Below are positions 33,051 through 44,676 of a stretch of 64,000 nt of DNA, piece by piece. Origin of the DNA: Pinus tabuliformis (taxonomy: Eukaryota; Streptophyta; Pinopsida; Pinales; Pinaceae). The position numbers were made by a program, and so were the translations under genes. The stretch's first letter is position 1. Every line of letters starts with the position of its first letter. The notes beneath the pieces were generated by a model. The model worked only from the letters and a program-made list of their open reading frames with translations. It was not told the origin of the DNA and did not search any database. The stretch is from NCBI GenBank assembly GCA_031772625.1, contig CM062813.1, forward strand, positions 695,278,420-695,342,419. The letters run 5' to 3'.

Positions 33051-36000
33051 CTAAGCTAAGTCCTCAACGATGCTGTAGTGTTGGGCAGCGCAAGCATTAG
33101 GGTTGTAAGAAGACTTCTGGAGTACACCTTTTGGAGGGGGTCGGATAGGCGTCTCAGTGCTAGGTCTCTCGATATGGAGTGGACCAGAACTGGACGGAGG
33201 AGTGCTGGAGGAGACCTCAGGCTCTTTCCCAGCATGCGACGGATATTCTTTTGCTCGAGTAGTGATGTGGACGAGAATCGTCCCAGCCATAAATACTTGA
33301 GAGCCAAATGAAGAAGAGGGTTGTGATGGATCTGCCACCATTTGAGTTTGCTGTGAAGGGAAAGGTTCTTTAAGCACAGCAGGAGTCCCAGGAGCACCTT
33401 TCAACAATCGACTAACTTCGGACCGCCTAGGGCAGTCCTTAGTATAGTGATCCTCATCAAAGATAAGACAAGGATACTTGGGTTTACGTTTGGCTCCTTC
33501 CTCGGGTGGAGGCTTAGGGGAGTCCTATTTGGGCTGTTCAGATTTATTCTTGGCTTTCCCTTTCTTCTTTCCTTTTGAGGATTTATCCGCCATGGTGGAC
33601 TGGACGTCATTAACCTCGGAAGTGTTTCCAGAATTAGATTGACCCTGAGAAGTGTTTTCGCTAGGAGCGTTCGGATTTTGCTTCCCAGGGTTCGCGGATG
33701 ATTTCTTTGAAGATGTGTTTACAGAGCCAATAACACCATCAACAAATGGCTTTGGCGAAGCTTTGGATGTTTCGAGTCTCGGGGCGTCTGGCAAATAATC
33801 ATATAAAGTACCTGACTGAGAATAAAATAAGTCAAGGTACTGAGCACGTGCGATAGCTTGCTCTTCAGTTACACAAGCTCCCATGGCAATGTCTCGCGCG
33901 ATCGCAGGGAAAAAGGAGGTTGTAAACCAATTGGTTAGGAGCTGATCAGGAATCCAGAACTTGATCAAACGACGACGCCGTCTCCATTCATGTATATGAT
34001 CAGATATATGCGTGGTCGTGTCCTGTTTGAGGGACGTAAGGAGATGCGTCCCCGTCTCATACCGAATGGGTAACTGAAAATGAGTCAGGAATGCCATAGC
34101 CAATGAGTTGAAATCTTGGAAGGATCTGAGATTCAACTCAATATACCACTTAGCAGCCGAGCCGGTGAGAGTCCTTTGGAAGAGGCGGAGCCGGATGGAA
34201 TCATCAAGCCACGAGTTGGATGAGCGCCAAAGGTGATAGGTCATGACATGGGCTTGAGGGTCCTCGCTAGCTTTGCCATCGAATTTTGAGCAATCACCGG
34301 GTATCTTGGTCGGATCATTTGTCAATTTGGACACATATGGCAGTTCCAACATCGCTAAGAAAGGTAACTGAGGGTTGAAGGACATCTGTGGTCGTGGAAA
34401 AGAGGTAGTACCAGGGTTCCAACCAAGTGGCGGTTGCCCCCATGGACTTTGTCCGGACGGGCCTGGCCCATAAGGGTTCTGCCCATAGGGATTCTGTCCA
34501 TAGGGGTTCTATCCATAAGTAGACAGCTGACTCTGGATCTGCCCCCCAGCACCCCATGGATTAGCAACTTGACTTGCAGGCGCAACATACTGTTGCTGAT
34601 AATTCTGATAAGGGGTGACCTGCATTTGTTGATAATTTTGATAGGGGGCTAACTGATTTTGCCCCTGGGGTTGCTGGTAACCATACGGTTGCTGAGCTCC
34701 ATACTGAGCCTGGTAAACAGGCTGCGCTTGGTAAGAAGGTTGGGATTGCAACCCACCTTGCATCTGGAGACCAATTTGAGTCTGGGGCCCAGAAGGATGT
34801 CCTTGAACAGGTTGAGCTTGGACCATTTGGCCGGAAGGTTGTCCTGGTTGGGTTTGGGACGGACCCATTTTCCCAGAAGGACGAGCTTGCTGGGTATTAG
34901 GTTGCCCTTGTGGAACAGATGGTTGAGCAGGCTGGACGGCCGGTTGACCTTGAGGTTGACCAGCTTGTCTAGAAGAATGACTAGGCTGGGCAGTGGGTTG
35001 GCCCTGCTGTACGTAAGGCTGACCCCCCTGCCCAGAAGGGTACCCCTGCTGGACTGTCGGTTGTCCTTGTTGAATATAAGTTTGTCCTGCTTGTCTAGAG
35101 GGATAACCTTGCTGGACACCAGGTTGACCTTGTTGGATGTAAGGTTGTCCTGGTTGTCCAAACGGGTAACCTTGCTGGGTACCAGGTTGCCCTGGATTAC
35201 CAGAAGGTTGAGCCAGATAAGTAAAAGATGGACCACCAGCGGCCGAAGGTTGTCCCTAATAGGGTTGTCCTTGTGGGCCCCCAGGTTGCCTTGGGTAAGA
35301 CTGGCCGTAATATTGCTGCCCTTGAGTGGTTTGCATGTAAGACGGCTGGCCTTGGTTAGGCGGTCCCTGAAGCTGTGCAGGCATTGCTTGGCCCCCATGG
35401 TAAGTGGTGGCGCCCCAAGCAACGGATAATGGTACCGAGACCTCAACAACAGGTTGAGTAGGCAAGGGTTTGGAAAGATAAAGGAACTGACCAGTAGAAT
35501 CGTAGTAGTAAAATGGACCTTGCGCGTTCGGGTCCTGGACAGCTTGCAGATACTGATCGTACGGTCCCCCTCCTGGAACGGGACCAGAGGAGGGTGGTGC
35601 ACTTTGTGCAGGATGAACAACTTTGGGTGTATGTGTCAGATGGCCACTACTTACTTGGCCGTGAGGCGGACCAGCACCAGTAGTCACAGCTGAAGACGTC
35701 GTAATGGCACTAACAACTGGAGTTGAATGTGCTACACAAACAGTTGGATTCGTTGGAACGGAAGTGATGGGTGTACTGTGAACTTGTGAAACAAAAGATC
35801 CCGTAGTGGGAGTGATGCGGAGGTCCCACATGGTACTAGAGGCAGGGATCCTAGTACCCATATTATCCCTCAACGACTTATAGCGTGAGGGTACCGGAGA
35901 AGTGGCCGGGATAGGAGTTTCGATACTCGACAAAACGGGTGTCTCACTCACTCTAGGAGATGTCTCATCCATGTGAGAGGTAGACATTGGAGACAAAACA

Positions 36001-36227
36001 CCAGGAGGGGTAAAAGGAATATCGTCCTCATCAGGCTCCCAAATGGGGTTCCAATGAATTTCGTAATCCTCGTCGTCCGGAGCACGAGAGTTAATTGGTT
36101 GGATACTCGGGATAACAGGAAGAGTATCACTCACAACCGGTATCTCAGGAGCAACGGAAGACGGAGACCCTTGATCACTTGGAACGGGAGACGGGATCGA
36201 TGGTTCAGCCAGGATGACAAACTTCAA
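33051..36227 (-). pseudogene. E5 gag with long Gln/Pro/Gly-rich N-terminal region
   Basis: One frame from ATG 36227 runs to the end of gag with stops only at 35256, 34509, 33525 and 33051, all TAG at likely Gln codons. The N-terminal 300 residues are Ser/Pro/Thr rich. About 35300-34420 encodes a long, repetitive Gln/Gly/Pro/Tyr region (units like YxQQGQP, GYPxxQ, NPYGQ). The retrotransposon gag domain is at 34385-33860 (DCSKFDGKASEDPQAH, GSAAKWYIEL, FLTHF, RRRRRLIKF). Near 33480 is a CCHC-like knuckle, CLIFDEDHYTKDC, with Phe for the second Cys. The low-complexity region is unusually long for gag. Confidence 0.82.
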
Positions 36228-38137
36228 AACAAACCTAAGGAAATCTAACGAGAAAGGACCCTACTCAAACTAACGCACACAAGATCTAACCAGGTAATGT
36301 TAATCGCGGCCAAATAAATTTTAAGACGCAAGGACACAACTTGACCTTTTCATTTTTTAAGAGTCGAGAAAAGGACAAAAAGATGACTCTAGTCTCCTTC
36401 GAATGTTTAGTGAACCCGAAGTGACAAATGCTCAGATGAGCCTTTTCGTTTAAGGAGTCTGAAAGGATCAAAAGTGACTACTCTAGAGAACTAGGCAAAA
36501 TGTTTACCAAACAAATCCATAAAACTGCATATACACCTTGGCAGTCATATGAAAACCAAGGACTTCCCGTACGGCAGTCAATCTTCCCGAATGCTGTGTT
36601 CGGTGCGTTACGGCTTGTAAGGTGGCAGACACGGCTTCCTGTGGATAAAGGATGATAACCTAGTGGGGTCTCCCCATATACTCGATGGTACGTGGGAGCT
36701 CAAGTCCGTGCTAGACCACTTGTTGCGTCACGGAAGGAGGAATCACCCAACCTTAAGTGAAACAAAAGTGACTAGGTTTAATGACGCCGGAGCACGTCTC
36801 TAGCCTAGACCTCTAAACAATGAGCGTTATGTTCCAATGCGTTTTTAAGTTCATTCAGTTCATTTTACGGTTGATCTTGAATTAGGTTTCGGTTTTCAGG
36901 CCCTACCGTATGAAATCTCTCAAAAAATGCCTAGATGCAAACTATATGCCAAAATATGTCATTCCATTCGATGAACGCTAATTATGAGAGAGTTAGAAGG
37001 CTTTCACACAAACGAAATGATCACAAAACAACAAACAGTTTCTCTAATGCAGCTAATGGAAATTCACAAACTTTTCTTTAAGATTACTTAATCATTAATC
37101 AAAACGAAAAGCTTCTAGTTCTCATTAACTAATACAAAGCAAAAAGAGATTTTCTTTTTGTTGATGGAAAAGTGCATTAAACAAACTTTTGAGAAATAAT
37201 AACAAGCAAATGTGAAAATAACCAGTTGACGCCAAACAACTATGATCCGTGTCCGGGTAGTGAGAAGTAATCGAAACAATGTGAAGATTGGTTCAATAAC
37301 AATCACCTAAACAACCAAGCAAAAGCAAGCAAAGAGGAAGGTCTCACAAAACCACAAGCAAGTAGTAAACGAACCTTTGTAAACGAGTAACCAAGCAAAG
37401 TTGATCCAACAAAATTGGAAAGACAAAACTAGGTCACAAGATACAAAAAACAAGATCCGCTCAATAAGACTCACAAGGAAGTACTTCAATCTTCAGAGAA
37501 TGAACATCAAGTCATAAACCAAGTGCAAACAGCAGGGGATAGCAAGACCAACAGGCTCAGGAGGCAGAATTGAAGAAATTCAATTCTACAGGAATCAACG
37601 CGGGTGGTACACAGCAACAATGCGCTGATCAGAAACCACGCGTAGCAACAAAGCGATGTCAGCGCGGAAGTACACGACTTACCCGCGATGGTCCGATTTT
37701 CAGAACCGTCGCGACTGTTCAGTGTATAAACGCGATGATCAAGAAATCACAGAAAGGGCTATGCGATGGCAGCGTGACTGTTTTATTATAAACCGCGCTG
37801 AAGCTAAAAAACGGCCACAATCAAGCCAAGAACTCCCAAACCAAGACAATCAGTCTTTAAACAATCAAGGCACCTCCCAGATCGAACCAGGAAATCCAAA
37901 AATAGAGAACTAATCCCCAAAGTTAGGAAAGAGAGCAAAAATCAACCTCAAGGAAAAAATGAACACCAAAGGACAAAAGCCATCTCCGAGCTGTTCAGTT
38001 CGCAAACCAAACCGGAGATTGACTGAAGTGGCTTTGATCTACTTCGCTAATGCGGAGCAATAGCGTTTCGAAGGCTATCTAGCTGTGCTTCAGGCTCCGT
38101 CTAAAGTTTACAAATCAAACGACAAGGTAAAACAACC
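36228..38137 (-). other. E5 5' leader between PBS and gag
   Basis: This 1.9-kb untranslated leader has no coding sequence that I can support. At 37590-37800 it carries the same CGCG-containing motifs (ATGTCAGCGCGGAAGTACAC, CGCGATGATCA, CGCGCTGA) that occur in the LTRs and in the antisense gene intron. Purine-rich units near 36340-36480 resemble those at 26190-26530. Confidence 0.55.
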
Positions 38138-38155
38138 TCCCCAGTGGAGTCGCCA
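38138..38155 (-). other. E5 primer binding site
   Basis: On the minus strand TGGCGACTCCACTGGGGA lies 6 bases after the 5' LTR. This sequence is frequent in plant Tat-type elements; I would assign tRNA-Arg from memory, not from a search. Confidence 0.8.
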
Positions 38156-38161
38156 AATTTT

Positions 38162-39302
38162 TGTGGAGGTAAATCCCCTCTGCGGACAGAGGCGATCCCT
38201 ACTAGTCCAAACAAGGTCTAGCAATAATCAAACAACGCTAACACGCAGGTTCCTAATTACAAATAAAAGACCAATGATGAAGGCCTACCTGGATTCCAAC
38301 GCTAATACTTGTAGAAGAGTTGATGCTCCCGTTCCTTTGCCCCGGCTGGTCACAATCCTCACGATCCTCATGCACGGACACCTGCACATGCAAAGAATGA
38401 TACAAACACAAGCATAAAATCCAGTAGATGTAACTATATATCATTCAAAAAGGATATAACTCAAATACCATCATAAAGACAATAAGAGTGGAACCATAAT
38501 GATAGTCGTCTATTATTAATAAACAAAGAAGAATACAACCATAGTTCTGACATCAAATCCTTCTCAAGAGGGTCCAGCCAGCAAGTCTCTCAAGCATTCA
38601 CCCTTGAAAGTAGATCTCCCAAGACAAAAGCTCTCTCTCACACAAGTTTACACAATAAAGAAACACTTCACAACCTTCCTTAAGCTCTCTAGCAATCCCA
38701 CACTTGTCACACCAGCTACCTATCAAGCTCACACACTAGTAGCAACACTCCAAGCACTATGAATTTCAAACTAGCATCACATGGCAATGGTGGAAGCTTA
38801 AATAGGAGAAGGAGTCTCCATGAATGGTGGGAGGATGAGCTTATCTCCAAGGAAGGTGGCTCAAATGACGAAACAGACATGCCAGAGAAGGGAGGGCGAC
38901 ATTTACAAGGCCAACAACCAGGTCTGGAGTCATCTGGAAGGCTGGCTATTAGAACAAACTCGCCCAAACTGGATCAGCGCGGGTTCACAACTGCACTGGA
39001 GCGCTGACATCACTGTTGAATAACAGAGAAGGTCATGTCAGCGCGATTAGATATGAATAACAGACGCGCTGTCTCATGAAATTCGACCAGTGCGGGAATC
39101 ATGTGTACTTCCGCGCTGGCAGCGCATTCGGTCTGTTTTGGAGTGCTCATCAGCGCGTTTATTTTGACAACAGTCGCGATGATGCAGAAACTTTGGCAAA
39201 GTGGGTCATTTGGCAACATTAGAGAGCATGAGCATGGATAATTTTGACTCATGACATAGTAGGAAGACTGATAGGAAGACAGTGACAATTTACTGTGTAA
39301 CA
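38162..39302 (-). repeat. E5 5' LTR
   Basis: It has the same length and ends as the 23862 copy. Differences are almost all C/T or G/A, many of them at CG or CNG sites. It is followed on the plus strand by TCCCT, the likely target duplication. Confidence 0.92.
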
Positions 39303-39862
39303 TCCCTATTCTAGTCCCATTTTCATTTTATTCCTCTTTTCTCTTTTAAAAATAAAGTATCTATGAAATTGTCAACAATATGCAGCTGAATTGGCAGATT
39401 ACAACCAGGGCAGATGAAGATTATGGCAAAAAAAAATCCAATGAAGATTGCAGCTGAAGCAACCTGGTAACCTACAAAAGACAAATCAAAATCAGTAAGA
39501 CAAAGGATCAAAGGTATGTAAATATTGAGTTATATAATAAAGGTAGAACATTTGAATTATGAAATAAATGATGGGCAATCGTTGTTATTGCCATACTGAA
39601 TAATGATTACCCTTAATTACTCTCACATGATTTCGATTTTAACGAAAATATGAATGTCTTGTCAACCAAGTCAAGGTTTCACCACGATATAATTAAAAGA
39701 TCACCCACTCCTCTCCATTCATCATTCCTCTTCATGCTGAAACACTTCCATTTCACTCAGCCCCGTTTTATTGTCAAGACCACCCTCACCTAAATTTTGT
39801 TTTCTAATTCATTCCATACTCAAATTTCTCTCACTCCTTAACCTTGTCAAAAGAGAAATTAC
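39303..39862 (+). other. E2 sequence between E5 and the accessory ORF; pyrimidine-rich leader
   Basis: This E2 stretch shows no ORF. From about 39705 to 39850 it is C/T rich (CACTCCTCTCCATTC, TCTCACTCCTTAACC), resembling the leader before the homologous ORF in E6. It may be the 5' UTR of a subgenomic mRNA. Confidence 0.45.
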
Positions 39863-41330
39863 ATGCTAGACTTCTCTACCATGGGATTCATTGTAAGGTT
39901 AGAGCTGAATGAAATTAGGTTTCTTGAGGGATACCCACAAGTCAAACAATTGTTACGCCAAGCAAGATGGATAGAATTTGAGGAGAAATTCGATGGGCAT
40001 GAGAATGAGGTAACAAAATATTTCGCTAGGGCATATGACGACATTGAAGCAGAAATTGGGGATGTGAAGCTAGTGTTAACAAAATCTTTTGTAGCAGGAG
40101 CCATAGGATTGCCAAGAATTGGAGAGAGTTGGTTTAAGAACAGAAGAATTGAAGAAAAAGAATGGAGAGTTTTTCTCAAGAATCTAGGTATGGACATTTA
40201 TGTGTTTAAAAAGGGAATACCAGTCACGACTTTGAAGAGTAAATGGAGGAATTTGTTGCTAATCATTCAAAATTTTATAACTTGTGAAGGAAGATTCAGT
40301 AACATGTTCTTTTATCATGCACGCTTAATGATGAATTTTCTAGATGGAAATGAAATTAACCTATCATATTTCCTACTTAGAAGTTTAAGAAAGATGGTTG
40401 GTAATGTTCAAAGAAAAATACAATATATAGATAACACTCTATACCATTATGGTCTAGTGAAAATCTTGATTGAAGCACATCTAAGAAACATAGGAGACAA
40501 TTGGGAAGATTTCTTAGTCAGAAATCATTTCAAGAAAACAAAAATAGAAGAGCCTAGTGGTAAGACAAACAAAAGTAGAAGGAAGTTGCCCATAGAAGAT
40601 AAATCACTTCCACGATAAGAGAAACAGTCAAAAGATGACACTCCTCTGGCATATATGTTAGTAAATCTTAAAAAGAAAATCTTAAAAGGAAGATATCTAG
40701 CACTAAAGAAGAAATTTCATCTAAAAAGAGAACAGAGCAAGAGGAAACAAAGCAAGGAAAAGTTAAGAAGCAATATCTTACTACTAAATCACCATCTAAA
40801 CCATCATCTACCATAAGAAGAAGTGCAATGATTAATAAAAAAGTGCATAAACAGCCTCAACAGTTGTTGATTTAGAGAAAGAAATGGAACCTAGATTCTC
40901 ATCATAACCAATTCCATCATCACTTATTCCAACACCAGTTTCCAGTCCAATTAGAAGAACTCCATAGATTGATCATGTGCAGCATGAAATTTATGACTAT
41001 ATAGAATATTTGGAAAGAAGAGCTATAGGTAAAACTATTGCATCATCCTCAAACCAAGGAGAAAATGAAGCAATCCGTTCTAATATTTTAGGACAAATTC
41101 AAATTGAAGACACCCTCAACCAATAAATTTATGAGTTGGAAACTCTAAATAGACATATGAATTTGGAGAATGAAACAATGAAAGCACATAATGAAATCCA
41201 CATAACTCAGGATAACAACATCCTTCTACATCTTGTTTTGTGGTAGAAGAAAAACAAGAAATTGACACCGCAAAACAAATTTCTTAAGAGGAAGATTATA
41301 TGCATGTAACACGGAATTTTGATGAAGAAA
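39863..41330 (+). pseudogene. E2 accessory ORF (putative plant transposon protein family) downstream of pol
   Basis: The first 251 codons are open (to 40618). They contain VTKYFARAYDDIEAEIGDVKL, then SFVAGAIGLPRIGESWF, then FITCEGRFSNMFFYHARLMMNF and YFLLRSLRKMVGN. The E6 LTR ORF has matching motifs in the same order (LARLFVTH, EATGIPEVGEKW, FTCEGRFSQLYAYHIRLLMHF, YFMFRNIENMAH), so the two are homologous. I associate this with a Pfam-type 'putative plant transposon protein' family, from memory. After 40618 the frame continues through several stops into a Lys/Ser-rich part and a Glu-rich, coiled-coil-like end (about 40970-41220). It lies between integrase and the polypurine tract, where Athila elements carry an env-like ORF, but I see no signal peptide or membrane segment. 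Its role is unknown. Confidence 0.7.
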
Positions 41331-41464
41331 CCGAGAATGGATGTCACTGCTAAGAAATCAAGGAGGAGTAACTTGGATGTCCTTTCTTAGGTATCTAAGG
41401 AGGCTCAGTAATAGGAAGGACTCGCAAATTTTGAATTTTTTCATGAGGACATGCAATGTCTTCC

Positions 41465-41475
41465 GTGTGGGGGAA
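41465..41475 (+). other. E2 polypurine tract
   Basis: GTGTGGGGGAA directly precedes the TGTTGAACCCC start of the 3' LTR. This fits plus-strand priming and fixes the LTR boundary. Confidence 0.8.
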
Positions 41476-42876
41476 TGTTGAACCCCATAATTGCTGCTTT
41501 TTTACAACTATTTTTCACTCCATTCCTCCCTTTTTGACCTTAATAACTACAATTTGGGTATCATTTTGCAAGGTTGACAACATAGCAGGTGCATAATCAT
41601 CTTCAATTTCATAAATATCATTTGTATTTATTATTTAACTTAATATCTACCTGAGCTACTAAATTACAACGATTTTGCAGCTGATTTATGTTTCTGCAGC
41701 TAAGTCCAAGGATCGATAGGTTGCGGAGCTTCAGCCAAGAAACAAGGCATATGGGTAGTTGGAAATTAGATGGGACAATGATTTGTTCCTATTTACAGAA
41801 GTTGGATCGATAAAGAAGGCACTCTGACAACTCGGTCAAAGGATAAGTCAACCACCGTAGAAGGTGAATCAAGCGAGTGAGATGCAAATTGTTTGTCTTG
41901 TGATTTGTTGCATTGATAGCAAATCATGAGCAAATCACGATATCTTAGCTTTTACAATTAATTATAGCTAATATCGATTAGCATAGGCATAATGATCTAA
42001 AACATTTATTGCATAAGGGTTTTATAAATATGCCTCTCGACATAGCTAAGACGGACTTGAATTTTATTTGTAAAAACTTTGTTTTGCTATACAAACTCTG
42101 TTTCGTTCCATTTTCTTGTTGTGTGATCTCAATGTGTGGTTGATCATCTCGTGAAAGTGTTATCGTGCTACTTGCTTCTCGTAGGAGGGACCCCTCGAGA
42201 TAGTAAGGTTTTCCTTTTGTTTACAGTTAGCAATTCATTTTATGTTTCGTGTAGATTTCTATCAGTTCGTTTAATGATTTAATTTTTTATTGCTATATAG
42301 AGGATTAAGATTGTTTTGCAGCGGGTTTATATAATCTTTTATTGTTGAAGAGAAGCAAGATTTCTAGTGCACATGGACAGAGTATGAGTTAACATAGATT
42401 AGAAGCATAACTTTACATTGTAGTGATATAGATAGGATTTTCATTTGCAGAGCTAATCTTTCTTTTTGTTAAAGCAGATTCATTTATAGTGTGATTTTAT
42501 TGTAGGTGTAATTTTGTTTATAAGCAAGAGTTACTCCATGTGAATGCAAGAATGATTTTCATTTAAGCAAGTGTTATTTTACTTATAAGCAAGAGTGATT
42601 TCATTTTAAAGCAAGTGTGAGTGATCTTATTTCAAGCAAAGTGTGAGTGTGATTTTATTTTAAGTAAGAGAAATAGAATTGGTTCCATTTTTATGAGCAA
42701 TTTATTTACTTACATAGTTGTAGAGAAACATGTACATTTCGATATCTCAAATTAACTTAGGAATTGCATGAGTGACAAAGACTCCTAGCACATACAGTGC
42801 ACATACATTTCATCAGTTTACTAGCCCTAGTTGATAATTCATGTAATTAATTTAACATCAATTAAATTACCAAACA
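41476..42876 (+). repeat. E2 3' LTR
   Basis: It starts TGTTGAACCCC, ends CAAACA and aligns to 2733-4111. Small indels in the AAGCAAGTG-type internal repeat and near 42800 (an extra CACATACAGTG) account for the 22-bp length difference. The divergence is clearly greater than between the E5 LTRs, so E2 is older. Confidence 0.87.
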
Positions 42877-43354
42877 CTATCGCCCAAGACTCCCATAGGC
42901 ACCTCAGATCTATCAACAAGTTCAAATATAGTGGGAGTGGGTCGAAGACTTTGCAATTACAATTTTTTCATTATTGGGATAGTCACAATGTTTATGGCAA
43001 CCCCTAAATCGATAAGGTTGTTATCTATGGAAACATTGTTGATGAAGATGATGACTACAAGGTTTCTGGGGTCTACATATTTCTCCATCACAAGCTTCTC
43101 AGACATCAAATTAGCTAATTTTCCTACTACTTTAATAGTGAGAGGCTCCTTTTGTTTCCCTCTTGGCTTTTTCATACATAATTCTGTGATGGTTTTCACA
43201 TATATAAGGACATCTTTGATGGCCTACAAAAGGGGAATTTTGACATAAACATTTTTCAATTATGCTTCTAAATCAAATTCTAGTTGGGCAACAAGTTTTT
43301 CTATGGCTAATCTCTCCTGATAAGGAGGAGTTTTAGGTTCTTAATATTGTTGTG
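42877..43354 (-). pseudogene. E1 protease, N-terminal half, and gag-protease linker
   Basis: The minus-strand frame 43199-42957 reads LANLMSEKLVMEKYVDPRN, then DNNLIDLGVAINIVTIP: the protease start, with the active-site motif DLGVAI where E2 has DLGASI, so an Ala-Ser pair is altered. Downstream GVLGD continues to 42877, the E2 insertion point. Upstream (43354-43200) the linker has PPYQERLAIEKLVAQLEF and VYVKIPLLxAIKDVL, as in E2 near 6300-6400. The other half is at 2418-2732. Confidence 0.8.
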
Positions 43355-44339
43355 CATATTGTTAGTGTTAGTGTCTTCACATTGCCATCAATGATCAAAA
43401 TTTACTCTTTTGCATTTCATACTAGGAGTCCCATTCTGATAAGTTGCATTCCATTAGGTCATGGATCTACTGATGGTAGGGCTCATTTCAGTTTTTCCTT
43501 CATGATATATATCTACTGGCCTCCTTTCATACCTTTCAATCAATGATTCATGCTTATTTTCAGTTCATTTCATCAATGGCATAAGGTTTCAGTCTCATTA
43601 GGTCTTAGGGTTTTTCACCATGGTCAAAATTCAGTGATTTTTGTTAATAATGGTCAGCAGACACATGAGGATGATAATAATGATCAGAAAAGTTCTAATC
43701 TCTTAATTTGTAAGCTTAATAAAGTTCTCACCTCAAAACTGGTTTTGAGGTGAAAACAGAGCATTTGTATATTATTTTTAAATTTCATGTAATTTTATTT
43801 TTCTCATATGTAATAAATGGTTTCATGTTGTTCCTAGTCACTCGGTTATATTGCCAAGTACATGCCACTGCAAAAGTCAAAGAATTTGAGCAATAGTTCA
43901 CCTACCCAAGCAAAAATATCAAGTATCCAAAAATAGAGTATTTGAAAAAGCAAATAGACATTATGAAAGTGGGGTTTCTACATCAAAAATCAAAAAGTTG
44001 AAAAGCTATATAAAGACCATCCCTCTATTAATAATTTCATTGTTGGAGTTGAAATTCAAGAGCTAAAAGGCGATTTTAAGTGTCATTGAGTAAAGGAGTG
44101 CAAGTGTTGCATTTTGAAAGAATTCTGACCGGAATTGCGCATCAAAGGTCGGCGTTGCGCACCTGGCAGTCATTCTCAGTGTAAAAATACACGGGCGCTG
44201 TGCACCTGGCATCCAAGCCCCAAATCGCTCCAAATTGCCCAATTTGCCTCAAATCATCCAAGTTTACCTCTTTGCAAGTAATTACATCAATGTTTCTTGT
44301 TGAAAAGGGTTCTTACATCAAGTTTTGTTGATTCTTTCA

Positions 44340-44676
44340 CTCATAAAGTCAAAACCCTAGTTTTCACACAAACTGTCTCATAAAATTGGCAAGCTCACTC
44401 TCTTTTTGTTTTCCTATCTTATCCATTTTCTATTGCTCCCTAAACTCCATTCCCTCATATATTTTCCCTAAATCCCATTCCCACATACAAATTTCCCAAA
44501 CCCTACACACTTTATCCTTCTCACTCCCTAAACCCTATACATTATCCCCAAAACCCTACTCACTCCCTATATCCCATTCACTCTCACCTACTCATCCATA
44601 AAATCTCTTCATACTCATCTTTCATCCATCCACCCTATCTCATCATTCACCACAAGTGTTCACAACTATAAAAACA
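44340..44676 (+). promoter_or_regulatory. E6 LTR-ORF leader: pyrimidine-rich with telo-box-like repeats
   Basis: The 330 bp before the ORF are strongly C/T/A biased and contain repeated AAACCCTA or near forms (at about 44350, 44500, 44530, 44550), the telo-box seen in plant promoters and leaders. The same array stands before the 3' copy (about 55400-55680). CTATAAAA lies only 8-15 bases before the ATG, too close to be the TATA box. The arrangement suggests a real 5' UTR. Confidence 0.45.

Larger units (their letters stand above)
23862..39302 (-). mobile_element. E5: Tat-like Ty3/gypsy element with antisense spliced gene and 3' aRNH
   Basis: Two 1141-bp LTRs without indels between them bound the element (23862-25002 and 38162-39302). 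On the minus strand, after the 5' LTR, come a PBS of the TGGCGACTCCACTGGGGA type, a 1.9-kb leader, gag, protease, RT, RNase H, integrase, a second RNase H, then an antisense gene and a polypurine tract. It lies in E2 between the end of pol and the accessory ORF. TCCCT occurs at 23854-23858 and 39303-39307 and is the likely target duplication, but the left one is 3 bases away from the LTR. I count about two dozen mismatches between the LTRs, nearly all transitions, so it is younger than E2. Confidence 0.92.
2733..42876 (+). mobile_element. E2: Athila-like Ty3/gypsy element, expanded to 40 kb by nested insertions
   Basis: Two related LTRs in direct orientation bound the element at 2733-4111 and 41476-42876. 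Between them on the plus strand lie a tRNA-Asp-type primer binding site, gag, protease, RT, RNase H, integrase, an extra 3' ORF and a polypurine tract. E3, E4, E7 and E5 interrupt it. Removing these leaves about 10.9 kb, a normal Athila size. The flanks are 2728-2732 (ATATT) and 42877-42881 (CTATC), an imperfect 5-bp duplication matching at three positions. The E1 protease reading frame joins correctly across the element when the duplication is counted once. The Athila assignment rests on the tRNA-Asp PBS and RT style and is from memory. Confidence 0.85.

Noticed and set aside
34659-35429. 256-codon plus-strand frame rich in Leu, Arg and Ser, opposite E5 gag
   Set aside because: It is the antisense shadow of the Gln/Pro-rich gag repeat; the repetitive composition keeps the opposite frame open. 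It shows no start context or domain.
29406-36227. Reassigned or read-through amber codons (TAG as Gln) in E5
   Set aside because: Frameshifts, a TGA and TAA stops in neighbouring elements show ordinary decay, and C-to-T change at methylated CAG accounts for the bias.
39863-41330. Envelope-like (env) protein of an Athila element
   Set aside because: The position fits, but I see no signal peptide, transmembrane segment or furin-like site, and the homologue in E6 lies in an LTR. I keep it as an accessory ORF of unknown role.
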